Shown here one piece after another: positions 35,529 through 42,925 of a DNA stretch of 64,000 nucleotides. The notes under the pieces were generated by a model. It ran no database searches and was not told the DNA's origin. It saw nothing but the letters and a program-made list of their open reading frames with translations. The stretch lies in contig CAZALE010000006.1 in NCBI GenBank assembly GCA_964486055.1, forward strand, positions 124,001 through 188,000, written 5' to 3'. The position numbers and the translations under genes were made by a program. The stretch is from J014 sp964486055. Its GTDB lineage: Bacteria; Acidobacteriota; Blastocatellia; Pyrinomonadales; Pyrinomonadaceae. Each line of letters starts with the position of its first letter. The first letter of the stretch is position 1.

Positions 35529-36431
35529 TTACGAAAACCTTAAGACTCTCTCTACCGTTTCTGGAATTTGATTGAATTGATCTACGACCTCAACACCTGC
35601 AGATCTCAGCGCTTCCACTTTGCTTTGCCAAGTGCCCTTACCGCCCTCTATTATGGCACCTGCGTGTGAATATCTAGTGCCTGATTTTGCTGATTTCCCG
35701 CCTATGTAGGCTACTACAGGCTTTTTGACTTTTCCATTCTTGATTAGTTCTGCTACTTGTTCCTCTTGAACGCCACCGATTTCGCCTATCATAACGATTA
35801 AATCTGTCTGAGGGTCGCTCTCGAACATCTGAACCACCTCGGGCATGGTTAAACCAATGACGGCGTCGCCCCCTATGTGGCAAATCGTAGAAATGCCTAT
35901 CCCTCTTTGGCATAGATAAAAACCTGTTGAGGCAGAAAGTCCGCCACTGCGCGAGACTATGCCTACATTTCCTGAATGAAACCAACTTCGGGCTGTTTCA
36001 GCATTTCCTCCCATCATTCCTAAGACTGCCTTTTCCGGTGAGATTACACCGACTGTGTTCGGTCCGATAAATTTTACTCCACATTCTTCTGCGACCTCAC
36101 AAAGCTCTAACACGTCATAGAGCGGTACCCTATCGGCTATCAAAGCCAACAGCGGGATATTTGCCTGCATGGCTTCTAAAGCAGCTTGTTTAACATTGGG
36201 AGCAGGCACAAAAATTACGCTGACATCAATGTGTCCGAGTGAGTCTAATGCCTGCTGAACACTGTCGAAGACTGGTAATCCGTGTACCTTAATTCCTCCT
36301 CGTCCAGGAGTGCATCCTCCTAGTATTTGGGTACCATAATCAAGCATGAGTTTCGTTCTTATCGATCCCTCACGACCGGTGATTCCCTGAACTATTACTC
36401 TCTTTTTCTCATCGATCAGAATTGACATCAT
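35529..36431 (-). CDS. Succinyl-CoA ligase alpha-like subunit (possible citryl-CoA synthetase small subunit)
   Basis: 300 aa, full length for a SucD-type protein. CoA-binding N-terminal domain with VIVQGITGREGS and GGCTPGRGGIKVHGLPVFDSV, and ligase domain with the phospho-His H256 in RYSHAGAIIEGGKGT. Forms the nucleotide- and CoA-dependent acid:CoA ligase with the preceding gene, overlapping it by 23 nt. It is the last gene of a seven-gene operon with a citryl-CoA-lyase-like gene, so the acid may be citrate, methylcitrate or citramalate rather than succinate (inference). The TCA-cycle succinyl-CoA ligase is normally encoded elsewhere. Confidence 0.85.
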   Translation of the reverse strand: MMSILIDEKKRVIVQGITGREGSIRTKLMLDYGTQILGGCTPGRGGIKVHGLPVFDSVQQALDSLGHIDVSVIFVPAPNVKQAALEAMQANIPLLALIADRVPLYDVLELCEVAEECGVKFIGPNTVGVISPEKAVLGMMGGNAETARSWFHSGNVGIVSRSGGLSASTGFYLCQRGIGISTICHIGGDAVIGLTMPEVVQMFESDPQTDLIVMIGEIGGVQEEQVAELIKNGKVKKPVVAYIGGKSAKSGTRYSHAGAIIEGGKGTWQSKVEALRSAGVEVVDQFNQIPETVERVLRFS

Positions 36432-37911
36432 CCAATCCCTCTATGGGAAGTTCTATCTTTACAGCTGCAATCCCAGCTTCTAAGCTTGCAAACTCGCAGG
36501 CTAAGCATTCTATACATTTACCGCGCTCTGCTTCTTCTGGTTCGATTGCTAAAACTGGTAGTCCCTCAGAATTTTTCTTTAAGATCTTAACTGGACATGC
36601 ATCTATTACAGTTGAGGCATCTACCTCACGAAATACGGAGTGATTGAATATGATTTTACCGGTTCGAGTTTTAAATTCGTATTTCTCTCCCAAGTCATTA
36701 AAACTCTTGAGTGCGTGAGAATTACCTGTAGCTGAGTTTTGAATCAATTCTCGTAGTTTTGCAGCGCAGAAATCAGCTGAATCAAATTTCTGGTATGCTT
36801 GCATAGGAGCTGGTAAAAATCTAGAAAAGCGTTCCACCAGTTCCTTTGCAATCTCTTCTCCATTACCGCCTAGTCTCAAAACTGCGGGAATACGCGGCTG
36901 AATTTCAAGAAATGCCTTTAAAATTCCTCTAGCCAAAATGAATTGCTCCTGGCTAGCCACTCCAGAACCTGAAAGGAAATAGCCGCGAATTTCGGGTATT
37001 GAAAGAATAATTCTCGTTGCGCGATAAATTTTCGAGGCTGGAGGACTGCCGCTTGTATCAACATAGCAAGCAGGGCTGAGCCCATTACGCTCAGCAGCGT
37101 CGAAAGAAGCCATGGCACCACCACCGCCCGCGCCATGAAATCCGATTTTTATTCCTTCAGTGTTCTCATCAGGAATTTCTATGAAGTAAAAAGTTCCTCT
37201 GTAATCATTTTCTTCTATTTTCCATGCTATTTTCTCCAGCTTAGTAAGTGTATGATTAATCTCACGGGCAATCTCTATACCTAAATCTTTATGACGAAAA
37301 ACCGCATAATCGTCTACTGAGATTCTGCAATCAATTGCTACCAACCTACCATCTTCTAAACGCGCGAGTGGATTTATTTCAGCGCTTCTGGCTTCAAAAG
37401 AAATTGCTAACTCGTATAATTTCCTCAAAATCAACGCGATTTCATCATCCTCGCAGATGGTCCTTATTTGATTTATAGTTGGTGGATATCGAACTGAGCA
37501 GACTAATCTTCTTGTGGTACTAGCTCTTTCCTCTATGCCAGTACCTCCTGACTCTGAAAACACTAGAACAGGACGTTTCAAAGCTGAATCGATTATAAAT
37601 CCGAGATAAAACTCTTGTTTTATCCGAAGTTTTTTCTCTACCAATACTGAATGACAAATCTCTGCATCAATCTTTGAAGCAATCATTGCTGAAGCTAAAC
37701 TTCTAGCCTCTTCTGGTGTTGCTGCGAACTTGATGCCACCTTTTTGAGCCCTTGAGGTCGTATAAACTTGAGCTTTGACCACTACTTCGCCGGTCAATTC
37801 TTTAGCTAGTTTGTAGGCAGTTTCAGCATCAAAGGCGACGTGCCCATCTGGAATCTCTATGCCTTGATTTCTTAGCAGATTCTTAGCTTGATGTTCGTAT
37901 AATCTCGCCAT
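36409..37911 (-). CDS. Succinyl-CoA ligase beta-like subunit fused to a ferredoxin-like [4Fe-4S] domain
   Basis: 500 aa, about 110 longer than a typical SucC. Residues 1-390 are the ATP-grasp and ligase domains: MARLYEHQAKNLLRNQGIEIP, VVKAQVYTTSRAQKGGIKF, SAEINPLARLEDGRLVAID, and HGAGGGGAMASFDA near the nucleotide site. Residues about 410-490 form an extra domain with CP at 439-440 and C466-x2-C469-x2-C472 (KCIECLACEF), the cysteine order of cluster II in bacterial ferredoxins and FixX. A [4Fe-4S] cluster is expected. I do not know a described ligase with this tail. It lies 3 bp after leuD. Confidence 0.85.
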   Translation of the reverse strand: MARLYEHQAKNLLRNQGIEIPDGHVAFDAETAYKLAKELTGEVVVKAQVYTTSRAQKGGIKFAATPEEARSLASAMIASKIDAEICHSVLVEKKLRIKQEFYLGFIIDSALKRPVLVFSESGGTGIEERASTTRRLVCSVRYPPTINQIRTICEDDEIALILRKLYELAISFEARSAEINPLARLEDGRLVAIDCRISVDDYAVFRHKDLGIEIAREINHTLTKLEKIAWKIEENDYRGTFYFIEIPDENTEGIKIGFHGAGGGGAMASFDAAERNGLSPACYVDTSGSPPASKIYRATRIILSIPEIRGYFLSGSGVASQEQFILARGILKAFLEIQPRIPAVLRLGGNGEEIAKELVERFSRFLPAPMQAYQKFDSADFCAAKLRELIQNSATGNSHALKSFNDLGEKYEFKTRTGKIIFNHSVFREVDASTVIDACPVKILKKNSEGLPVLAIEPEEAERGKCIECLACEFASLEAGIAAVKIELPIEGLDDVNSDR

Positions 37912-37914
37912 TTT

Positions 37915-38517
37915 TCAGACCTTAGGCATCCATTCAGGACGAATTTTTTCGTAAGATTTGATTTCCTCATCAAATCTCAGGATTAGATCTATGTCATCCC
38001 ATCCGTTTAAGAGCTTTTTGCGATTAAATTCATCTACATGAAATTCAACCGCTAGTCCGAAGTCATCCGAGATTTGTTTAGTTTCTAAGTTCACGGTTAA
38101 AAAATAATCAGAATTAAGGGCATTAGCCACGAGATGCTGAACGATTTGTTCCTGCAGTACGATTGGCAAAAGCCCAACTTTAAAGCAATTATTGTAGAAT
38201 ATCTCACCGAAAGAGGGCGCTACCAGTACGCGAAATCCGAAGTCCATTAGTGCCCATGCGGCATGTTCGCGTGAACTGCCGCTACCGAAATTTCTACCAG
38301 TAATCAGAATAGAAGCAGATTTGTAACGATCTTGATTAAGAATGAAATCGCTTACGGGATTACCTTTTTCATCAAATCGCCATTCATAGAAAAGAAAATC
38401 CCTAAAACCGGTTTTTGTTGTAGATTTCAAGAACTGCCTGGGTAAAATTTGATCGGTGTCAATATTAGGCTGAAATATTGGCACAGCTTTACCTTTGTGT
38501 TTTTTGAATGCTTGCAT
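37915..38517 (-). CDS. leuD: 3-Isopropylmalate dehydratase small subunit (LeuD)
   Basis: 200 aa swivelling domain. NIDTDQILPRQFLK and the signature ITGRNFGSGSSREHAAWALMDFGFRVLVAPSFGEIFYNN are canonical for E. coli-type LeuD. Its ATG abuts the leuC stop with no gap. With LeuC it isomerises 2- to 3-isopropylmalate, and such enzymes also hydrate citraconate to citramalate. No leuA or leuB is in the operon; the neighbours are citrate/methylcitrate-type enzymes, so the in vivo substrate here is open. Confidence 0.92.
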   Translation of the reverse strand: MQAFKKHKGKAVPIFQPNIDTDQILPRQFLKSTTKTGFRDFLFYEWRFDEKGNPVSDFILNQDRYKSASILITGRNFGSGSSREHAAWALMDFGFRVLVAPSFGEIFYNNCFKVGLLPIVLQEQIVQHLVANALNSDYFLTVNLETKQISDDFGLAVEFHVDEFNRKKLLNGWDDIDLILRFDEEIKSYEKIRPEWMPKV

Positions 38518-39918
38518 TTATTTGAACTTCCAATCTCTGATATCAACAAAGTGTCCAGCTATTGCGGCTGCTGCTACCATCATTGGCGATGCTAGATGAG
38601 TGCGTCCTCCACGTCCTTGTCTGCCCTCGAAATTTCGATTTGATGTAGAGGCGCATCGTTCCTTAGGTAGTAGAGAATCGCCATTCATAGCGATACACAT
38701 TGAGCAGCCGGGATTACGCCATTCAAAGCCAGCATCTAAGAAAATTTCTGCTAAACCCTCTATCTCTGCTTGTTTTTTTACATTTTGTGAGCCGGGCACA
38801 ATCATGGCTCTAACTCTTGGATTCACTTTGTATCCTTTTACCACTCTCGCCGCAGCTCTTAGATCTTCTATACGCGAGTTTGTGCATGACCCAATAAAAG
38901 CTCTATCGATCTTTATGTCTGTTATCCTTTGCAAAGGTTCTAATCCCATATAAGAAATAGCGCGTTCGTAGGCCATTTTCTCAAGTTCATTCTTAGCAGA
39001 ACCTGGGTCAGGCACGACACCCGATATGCCAGATACCATCGCCGGTGTCGTTCCCCATGTTACCTGTGGCTCAATTTCTGATGCATCAAAATACAAAGTG
39101 CGATCAAAGCTTGCGTTTTCATCACTTTTTAATTCAGCCCAAGCGACAATCGCCTTTTCCCAGCGCGTTCCCTTTGGAGCATAAGGTTTTCCCTCTAGGT
39201 AATCGAATGTTTTCTGATCTGGTGCTATCAAACCTGCTCGTGCTCCTGCTTCTATGCTCATGTTACATATAGTCATTCGCTCCTCCATCGATAGACTTGA
39301 GATGCAATCACCAGCATACTCGATGACGTAACCACTTGCTCCGTCCACGCCGACTTTTTTGATCACATGCAAGATTAAATCCTTGGCTGTGGTTAGTTGA
39401 GGAAGATTGCCAGAGATGTTGATCAAAAGATTTTTAGATTTCGTTTGATATAAGCATTGAGTCGCTAATACTTGCTCGACTTCAGTGCTTCCTATTCCAA
39501 ATGCTAGAGCCGCGAACGCTCCATGCGTTGATGTATGAGAGTCACCGCATACTATAGTCATTCCAGGTTGAACTAATCCCAGCTCAGGGGCGAATACATG
39601 AACAATACCTTGATTCTCACTGCCTAAATCAAAAAACTTAACGCCAAACCTTTTGCAATTTTCTCGGAAAACCTCTAATTGTAGAGCTGCTTGGATGTCT
39701 TGGATTCGATTAATATCTAGAGTGGGAACAGAATGATCCATTGTTCCAATGGTCAAGTCAGGGCGACGCACCGCTCTATTTGCTTTTAGTAGCGCATCGA
39801 AAGCTTGTGGGGAAGTGACCTCGTGAATCAAATGTAAATCAACATATATGAGCGCGGGCCCATCTGATTCTTGATACACTACATGATTTTCCCAAATTTT
39901 ATCGTATAAAGTTTTCAT
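38518..39918 (-). CDS. leuC: 3-Isopropylmalate dehydratase large subunit (LeuC)
   Basis: 466 aa, length and motifs as in E. coli LeuC: YVDLHLIHEVTSPQAFD, MTIVCGDSHTSTHGAFAALAFGIG, and [4Fe-4S] ligands in FIGSCTNSRIEDL and NPGCSMCIAMN, then RCASTSNRNFEGRQGRGGRTHL. This close match means true isopropylmalate isomerase chemistry is possible, with citraconate/citramalate or methyl-substituted analogues as alternatives. It lies between an MmgE/PrpD gene and leuD in a compact operon. Confidence 0.93.
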   Translation of the reverse strand: MKTLYDKIWENHVVYQESDGPALIYVDLHLIHEVTSPQAFDALLKANRAVRRPDLTIGTMDHSVPTLDINRIQDIQAALQLEVFRENCKRFGVKFFDLGSENQGIVHVFAPELGLVQPGMTIVCGDSHTSTHGAFAALAFGIGSTEVEQVLATQCLYQTKSKNLLINISGNLPQLTTAKDLILHVIKKVGVDGASGYVIEYAGDCISSLSMEERMTICNMSIEAGARAGLIAPDQKTFDYLEGKPYAPKGTRWEKAIVAWAELKSDENASFDRTLYFDASEIEPQVTWGTTPAMVSGISGVVPDPGSAKNELEKMAYERAISYMGLEPLQRITDIKIDRAFIGSCTNSRIEDLRAAARVVKGYKVNPRVRAMIVPGSQNVKKQAEIEGLAEIFLDAGFEWRNPGCSMCIAMNGDSLLPKERCASTSNRNFEGRQGRGGRTHLASPMMVAAAAIAGHFVDIRDWKFK

Positions 39919-39971
39919 GCTCCATCTTCAGCCTTACTTTCATGCAGATTGTAGTCATTTTTGATACCACA

Positions 39972-41372
39972 TTAGGTTACTTGGCTTTCATGACGCGCCT
40001 GGCTTTTGCGGAGCAATGACATAAGTTTGGAGACATCGTTCAGGTTTTCCAGATTAGAGACCTGTTGGAAAACTTGCTCCCTTTGCTCTGAAGGTAAAAC
40101 GCCTTCAGCTAAAGCCTCAAACTTTTCTTTGAGTTCAAACGTAGTGAGCCTGTCTCGTGGATCTCCCTTTGGAAAATCTCGCTCTCTATAAAAAAATCTT
40201 CCATCGATGGTTTTTATAACCACGCGGCACGGTTGTTCATGTGGAAATCTAGCCTCAAAAGCTGGATCAAATATTGCACGAATCTTGCGCAGGTTTGATA
40301 AAATACGTCGATCCGTTAGAGACTCCTTAGTGAACTCCTCTGGAGTCAAACGCCTACGCACTAAAGCTGCAGCTATGCAGTAAGGCAAACTATGATCTGC
40401 GGTTTCCCGAGAGTCAATTATGTATTTTTTCTCATCAGCTAGTATTTCGACCGCGCGTTTTAGCGTATAAATTTCAACTGACTCAATTTTCTCAGGCTTC
40501 AAATCGTTTTCAGAAACAATATCCAAAACAGCGGAGATGGGAGTATGAGTCAGGGCTTCCGAAGGGAAAGGTTTTATGGAGCAATCGAGAATCTTGAATT
40601 GATTCCCTAGATTCTCGATCAGGACTTCAGGCTTCCATTCTTCCCCGATCGATTCGAAGAGACCCTCTCGTCCTTCAAAGATCGCTTTCGGACCTTTGTA
40701 ACCCTTCTGTGCTAAAAGTGCGGCAAAAACCCCTGCCTCAGTCGCCATTGGATCAACCGTGTTTTTCATCATGGTAAGTGAGCCGGCTGTTACAGCTCCT
40801 AAAGTTACGTGGTGTGAGCCGCTAATACCAATGGCATTCGTCATTTGCTCAGAGTTTAAGCCCAATAACTTACCCGCAACAACTGGAGAAACAAAAGCGG
40901 TTAACGTAGCATGATGAAGCCCCAACTCACGAATACCCGGAAAAGCCGCTTCCATCAATCTCATCTCCAATTCGTAGGCGATGACTATGGCTGTTATGAG
41001 GTCTTTGCCAGTTTTCCTTTCTCTTTCAGCAACACAGAAAGCAGCCGGCAATAAATCGCTTGGGTGGCTTGGATCTTGCCTCCAATAAACATCATTGTAG
41101 TCGAGCGCACGAATGGCTACTGCGTTTATCAGAGTAGCATTGCGAACGTCTGTTTTTATCGCAGAGCCGATGATCGAACATTCTGAACGGCCACCGATCT
41201 CACTTATGACTTCCTCTAGAATCTTGAAATCCTCCGTTTTAGAGCCGCCCAAAGCACATCCTAAGCTATCATATAGAAACATCTTTGCAGCTTTTACTAC
41301 ATCATCCGATAGCGATTCATATCGCAAATCGATAGCAAAATCTGACCATATTTGGGATATTGTTTTCTGCAT
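39972..41372 (-). CDS. MmgE/PrpD family protein
   Basis: 466 aa. KMFLYDSLGCALGGSKTEDF, RALDYNDVYWRQDPSHPSDLLPAA and GISGSHHVTLGAVTAGSLTMMKNTVDPMATEAGV fit the MmgE/PrpD family, which includes 2-methylcitrate dehydratase (PrpD), cis-aconitate decarboxylase (IRG1/CAD) and iminodisuccinate epimerase. Next to a citrate-synthase-fold lyase and aconitase-superfamily subunits it probably dehydrates a citrate-like acid or forms or uses itaconate. Substrate not certain. Gap to the next gene (leuC) is 53 bp. Confidence 0.88.
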   Translation of the reverse strand: MQKTISQIWSDFAIDLRYESLSDDVVKAAKMFLYDSLGCALGGSKTEDFKILEEVISEIGGRSECSIIGSAIKTDVRNATLINAVAIRALDYNDVYWRQDPSHPSDLLPAAFCVAERERKTGKDLITAIVIAYELEMRLMEAAFPGIRELGLHHATLTAFVSPVVAGKLLGLNSEQMTNAIGISGSHHVTLGAVTAGSLTMMKNTVDPMATEAGVFAALLAQKGYKGPKAIFEGREGLFESIGEEWKPEVLIENLGNQFKILDCSIKPFPSEALTHTPISAVLDIVSENDLKPEKIESVEIYTLKRAVEILADEKKYIIDSRETADHSLPYCIAAALVRRRLTPEEFTKESLTDRRILSNLRKIRAIFDPAFEARFPHEQPCRVVIKTIDGRFFYRERDFPKGDPRDRLTTFELKEKFEALAEGVLPSEQREQVFQQVSNLENLNDVSKLMSLLRKSQARHESQVT

Positions 41373-41403
41373 GACTTCAATCTCTTAACAAAAAATTTCT
41401 ACA

Positions 41404-41967
41404 TTAGAAAGGTTTTTTGTCACTCACGAGGTCGAAATCGATAAAATCTGCATGATGGAAAATTATCGATTCACTTGAGCGCTTCATTATTTCACCCTCT
41501 TTCGAGTGAGTGGCGATTATATGTTGTACTTCGACCGGAATACCTTCGTTATGACTCAAGGCGACACCGATAAAAGGATGTCTTAATCGAGTTCCTAGTT
41601 CGGAGATTCTTAGTTTGCCATCTTTTTTCTCATACTCTAATAACTTACCGACATCAGCTAGCAAAGCTCCTGCTATGAGATAATCCTTGTTCAAGTTAAT
41701 TCTCTCTCCATATGATTCCTGAAGGACATCAGCTATGGCTAGACACATCTTGGAGACAGTGCGCACATGCTCAACGAAAGTTATGTTGCAGTCTTTTACA
41801 TGCACTGAAAAAGGCATCTTAAGGAGCTCATCCACGCTCCATCCACCTTGCCTAATAGCTTCTTCCCAAACTTTTATGGTCTTCTCACGCAAATCTGAGT
41901 CTATTATGAGATTTATCTCAGGAATGGCTGCAAGTATTTCTTCTCTAAGCTCTGCAATTGTTCCCAT
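41404..41967 (-). CDS. HD-domain protein with degenerate metal site
   Basis: 187 aa from ATG 41967, which has GGAG 9 nt upstream; an ATG 5 codons earlier is possible. HD-type helical fold: H72 (EHVRTVSKM), then LLADVGKLLEYE where the usual HD pair reads Ala109-Asp110 in the 192-residue numbering, later HPFIGVALSH, HIIATHSKEGE and HHADFIDFD. The lost His should weaken or change metal binding, so it may be a regulator or a structural partner rather than a phosphohydrolase. It is the second gene of the operon, directly after the lyase gene. Confidence 0.75.
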   Translation of the reverse strand: MGTIAELREEILAAIPEINLIIDSDLREKTIKVWEEAIRQGGWSVDELLKMPFSVHVKDCNITFVEHVRTVSKMCLAIADVLQESYGERINLNKDYLIAGALLADVGKLLEYEKKDGKLRISELGTRLRHPFIGVALSHNEGIPVEVQHIIATHSKEGEIMKRSSESIIFHHADFIDFDLVSDKKPF

Positions 41968-41982
41968 TGTCTTCAACTCCAT

Positions 41983-42777
41983 CTATTTAAACTCTTTATT
42001 TCTTCGGAATTCCTTCCCTAGCTCACCTTCATAATCATATTCGTCAATTTTAACTGTTCTCATAGGAGTATTGGTTCTCTCCTCGATCGCATGCGCGATC
42101 AATCCAATAACTCGAGAAGCGATAAATAATCCATTGGCCAGGACCTTGGGAAAATTCATCTCACACAAAAGCGCGGCAATCGCCCCATCCGCATTAATTG
42201 GAAGATCTTTGGCGAATTTTTCCTTAAAAACCTTTTCGATAGCTTTAGCCTGAGACACAAATTTACCAGAGAATCCAAGTTTCTCAGCAAACGAAAAAAG
42301 ACTAACGGTTCTCGGATCTTCACCATGAAAGCGATGGCCAAAACCAGATACTCTAAGTCCAGACTCTATGTGTGATTTAATTACTTGTTCAGCTGCTTCC
42401 TCCTCTGATAATCCATCTGTGGTTTGTAATGAATATGCTTCAGATATAGCAGTCATTGCTTCCTCGATAGCACCACCGTGGAACTTGTTTATTGTTAGAA
42501 TCCCAGCAGCTACAGCAGCATTTAGATTAGCTCCCGTGTTAGTAGCTGTTACCGTGACGATGGTAGATGGTGGACTTACGCCGTGATCAATGACGGAAAT
42601 CATTATAGCCTCTATAAGCAGCGCTTCCTCTTTCTTGGGTAGACGCCCCGTAAGAACTAAAAAAATCGCCTCCCCCAAAGATATATTTCCAATTAGGTCC
42701 TCGATCTTGTACCCTCGTAAATATATTTTTCCTGATTCTACCCAAGAAATTGATGTTTTTCTTTTGTTATTCATCAA
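41983..42777 (-). CDS. Citrate-synthase-fold citryl-CoA lyase-like enzyme
   Basis: 264 aa, the length of stand-alone citryl-CoA lyase (equal to the C-terminal part of ATP-citrate lyase), much shorter than citrate synthase (about 430 aa). The catalytic set is kept: H100 in KFHGGAIEEA, H148 in SGFGHRFHGEDPRT, and D197 in NADGAIAAL. GYKIEDLIGNISLGEAIFLVLTGRLP is the N-terminal signature. First gene of the operon and divergent from a TonB receptor gene. With the SucCD-like ligase it could split an acyl-citrate into oxaloacetate (or pyruvate) and an acyl-CoA. Confidence 0.85.
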   Translation of the reverse strand: MMNNKRKTSISWVESGKIYLRGYKIEDLIGNISLGEAIFLVLTGRLPKKEEALLIEAIMISVIDHGVSPPSTIVTVTATNTGANLNAAVAAGILTINKFHGGAIEEAMTAISEAYSLQTTDGLSEEEAAEQVIKSHIESGLRVSGFGHRFHGEDPRTVSLFSFAEKLGFSGKFVSQAKAIEKVFKEKFAKDLPINADGAIAALLCEMNFPKVLANGLFIASRVIGLIAHAIEERTNTPMRTVKIDEYDYEGELGKEFRRNKEFK

Positions 42778-42925
42778 TTTACCATTGACAAAAATATGTT
42801 ATTAAATTATAACTTTTGGTTGAGAATTATCGTTACAACTTGCTAGATTATTATAAATTATGAAAATCTGCAAGTCGCTTTAAAATGTCTTTTTAATAAA
42901 ACAAAAAAGGAGGAAGTGAGGCACC
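42778..42925. promoter_or_regulatory. Divergent promoter region, lyase operon / TonB receptor
   Basis: On the minus strand a TATAAT (42811-42806) lies about 29 nt before the lyase start. On the plus strand TTGAGA (42820-42825), an 18-bp spacer and TAGATT (42844-42849) point toward the receptor, whose ATG has a strong AGGAGGAAGTGAGG before it. Shared control of the two units is possible. Confidence 0.45.

Noticed and set aside
35529..42777. Plain leucine biosynthesis operon
   Set aside because: LeuC and LeuD are canonical, but leuA and leuB are absent and the other five genes are citrate- or acyl-CoA-type enzymes, so this label alone does not explain the operon.
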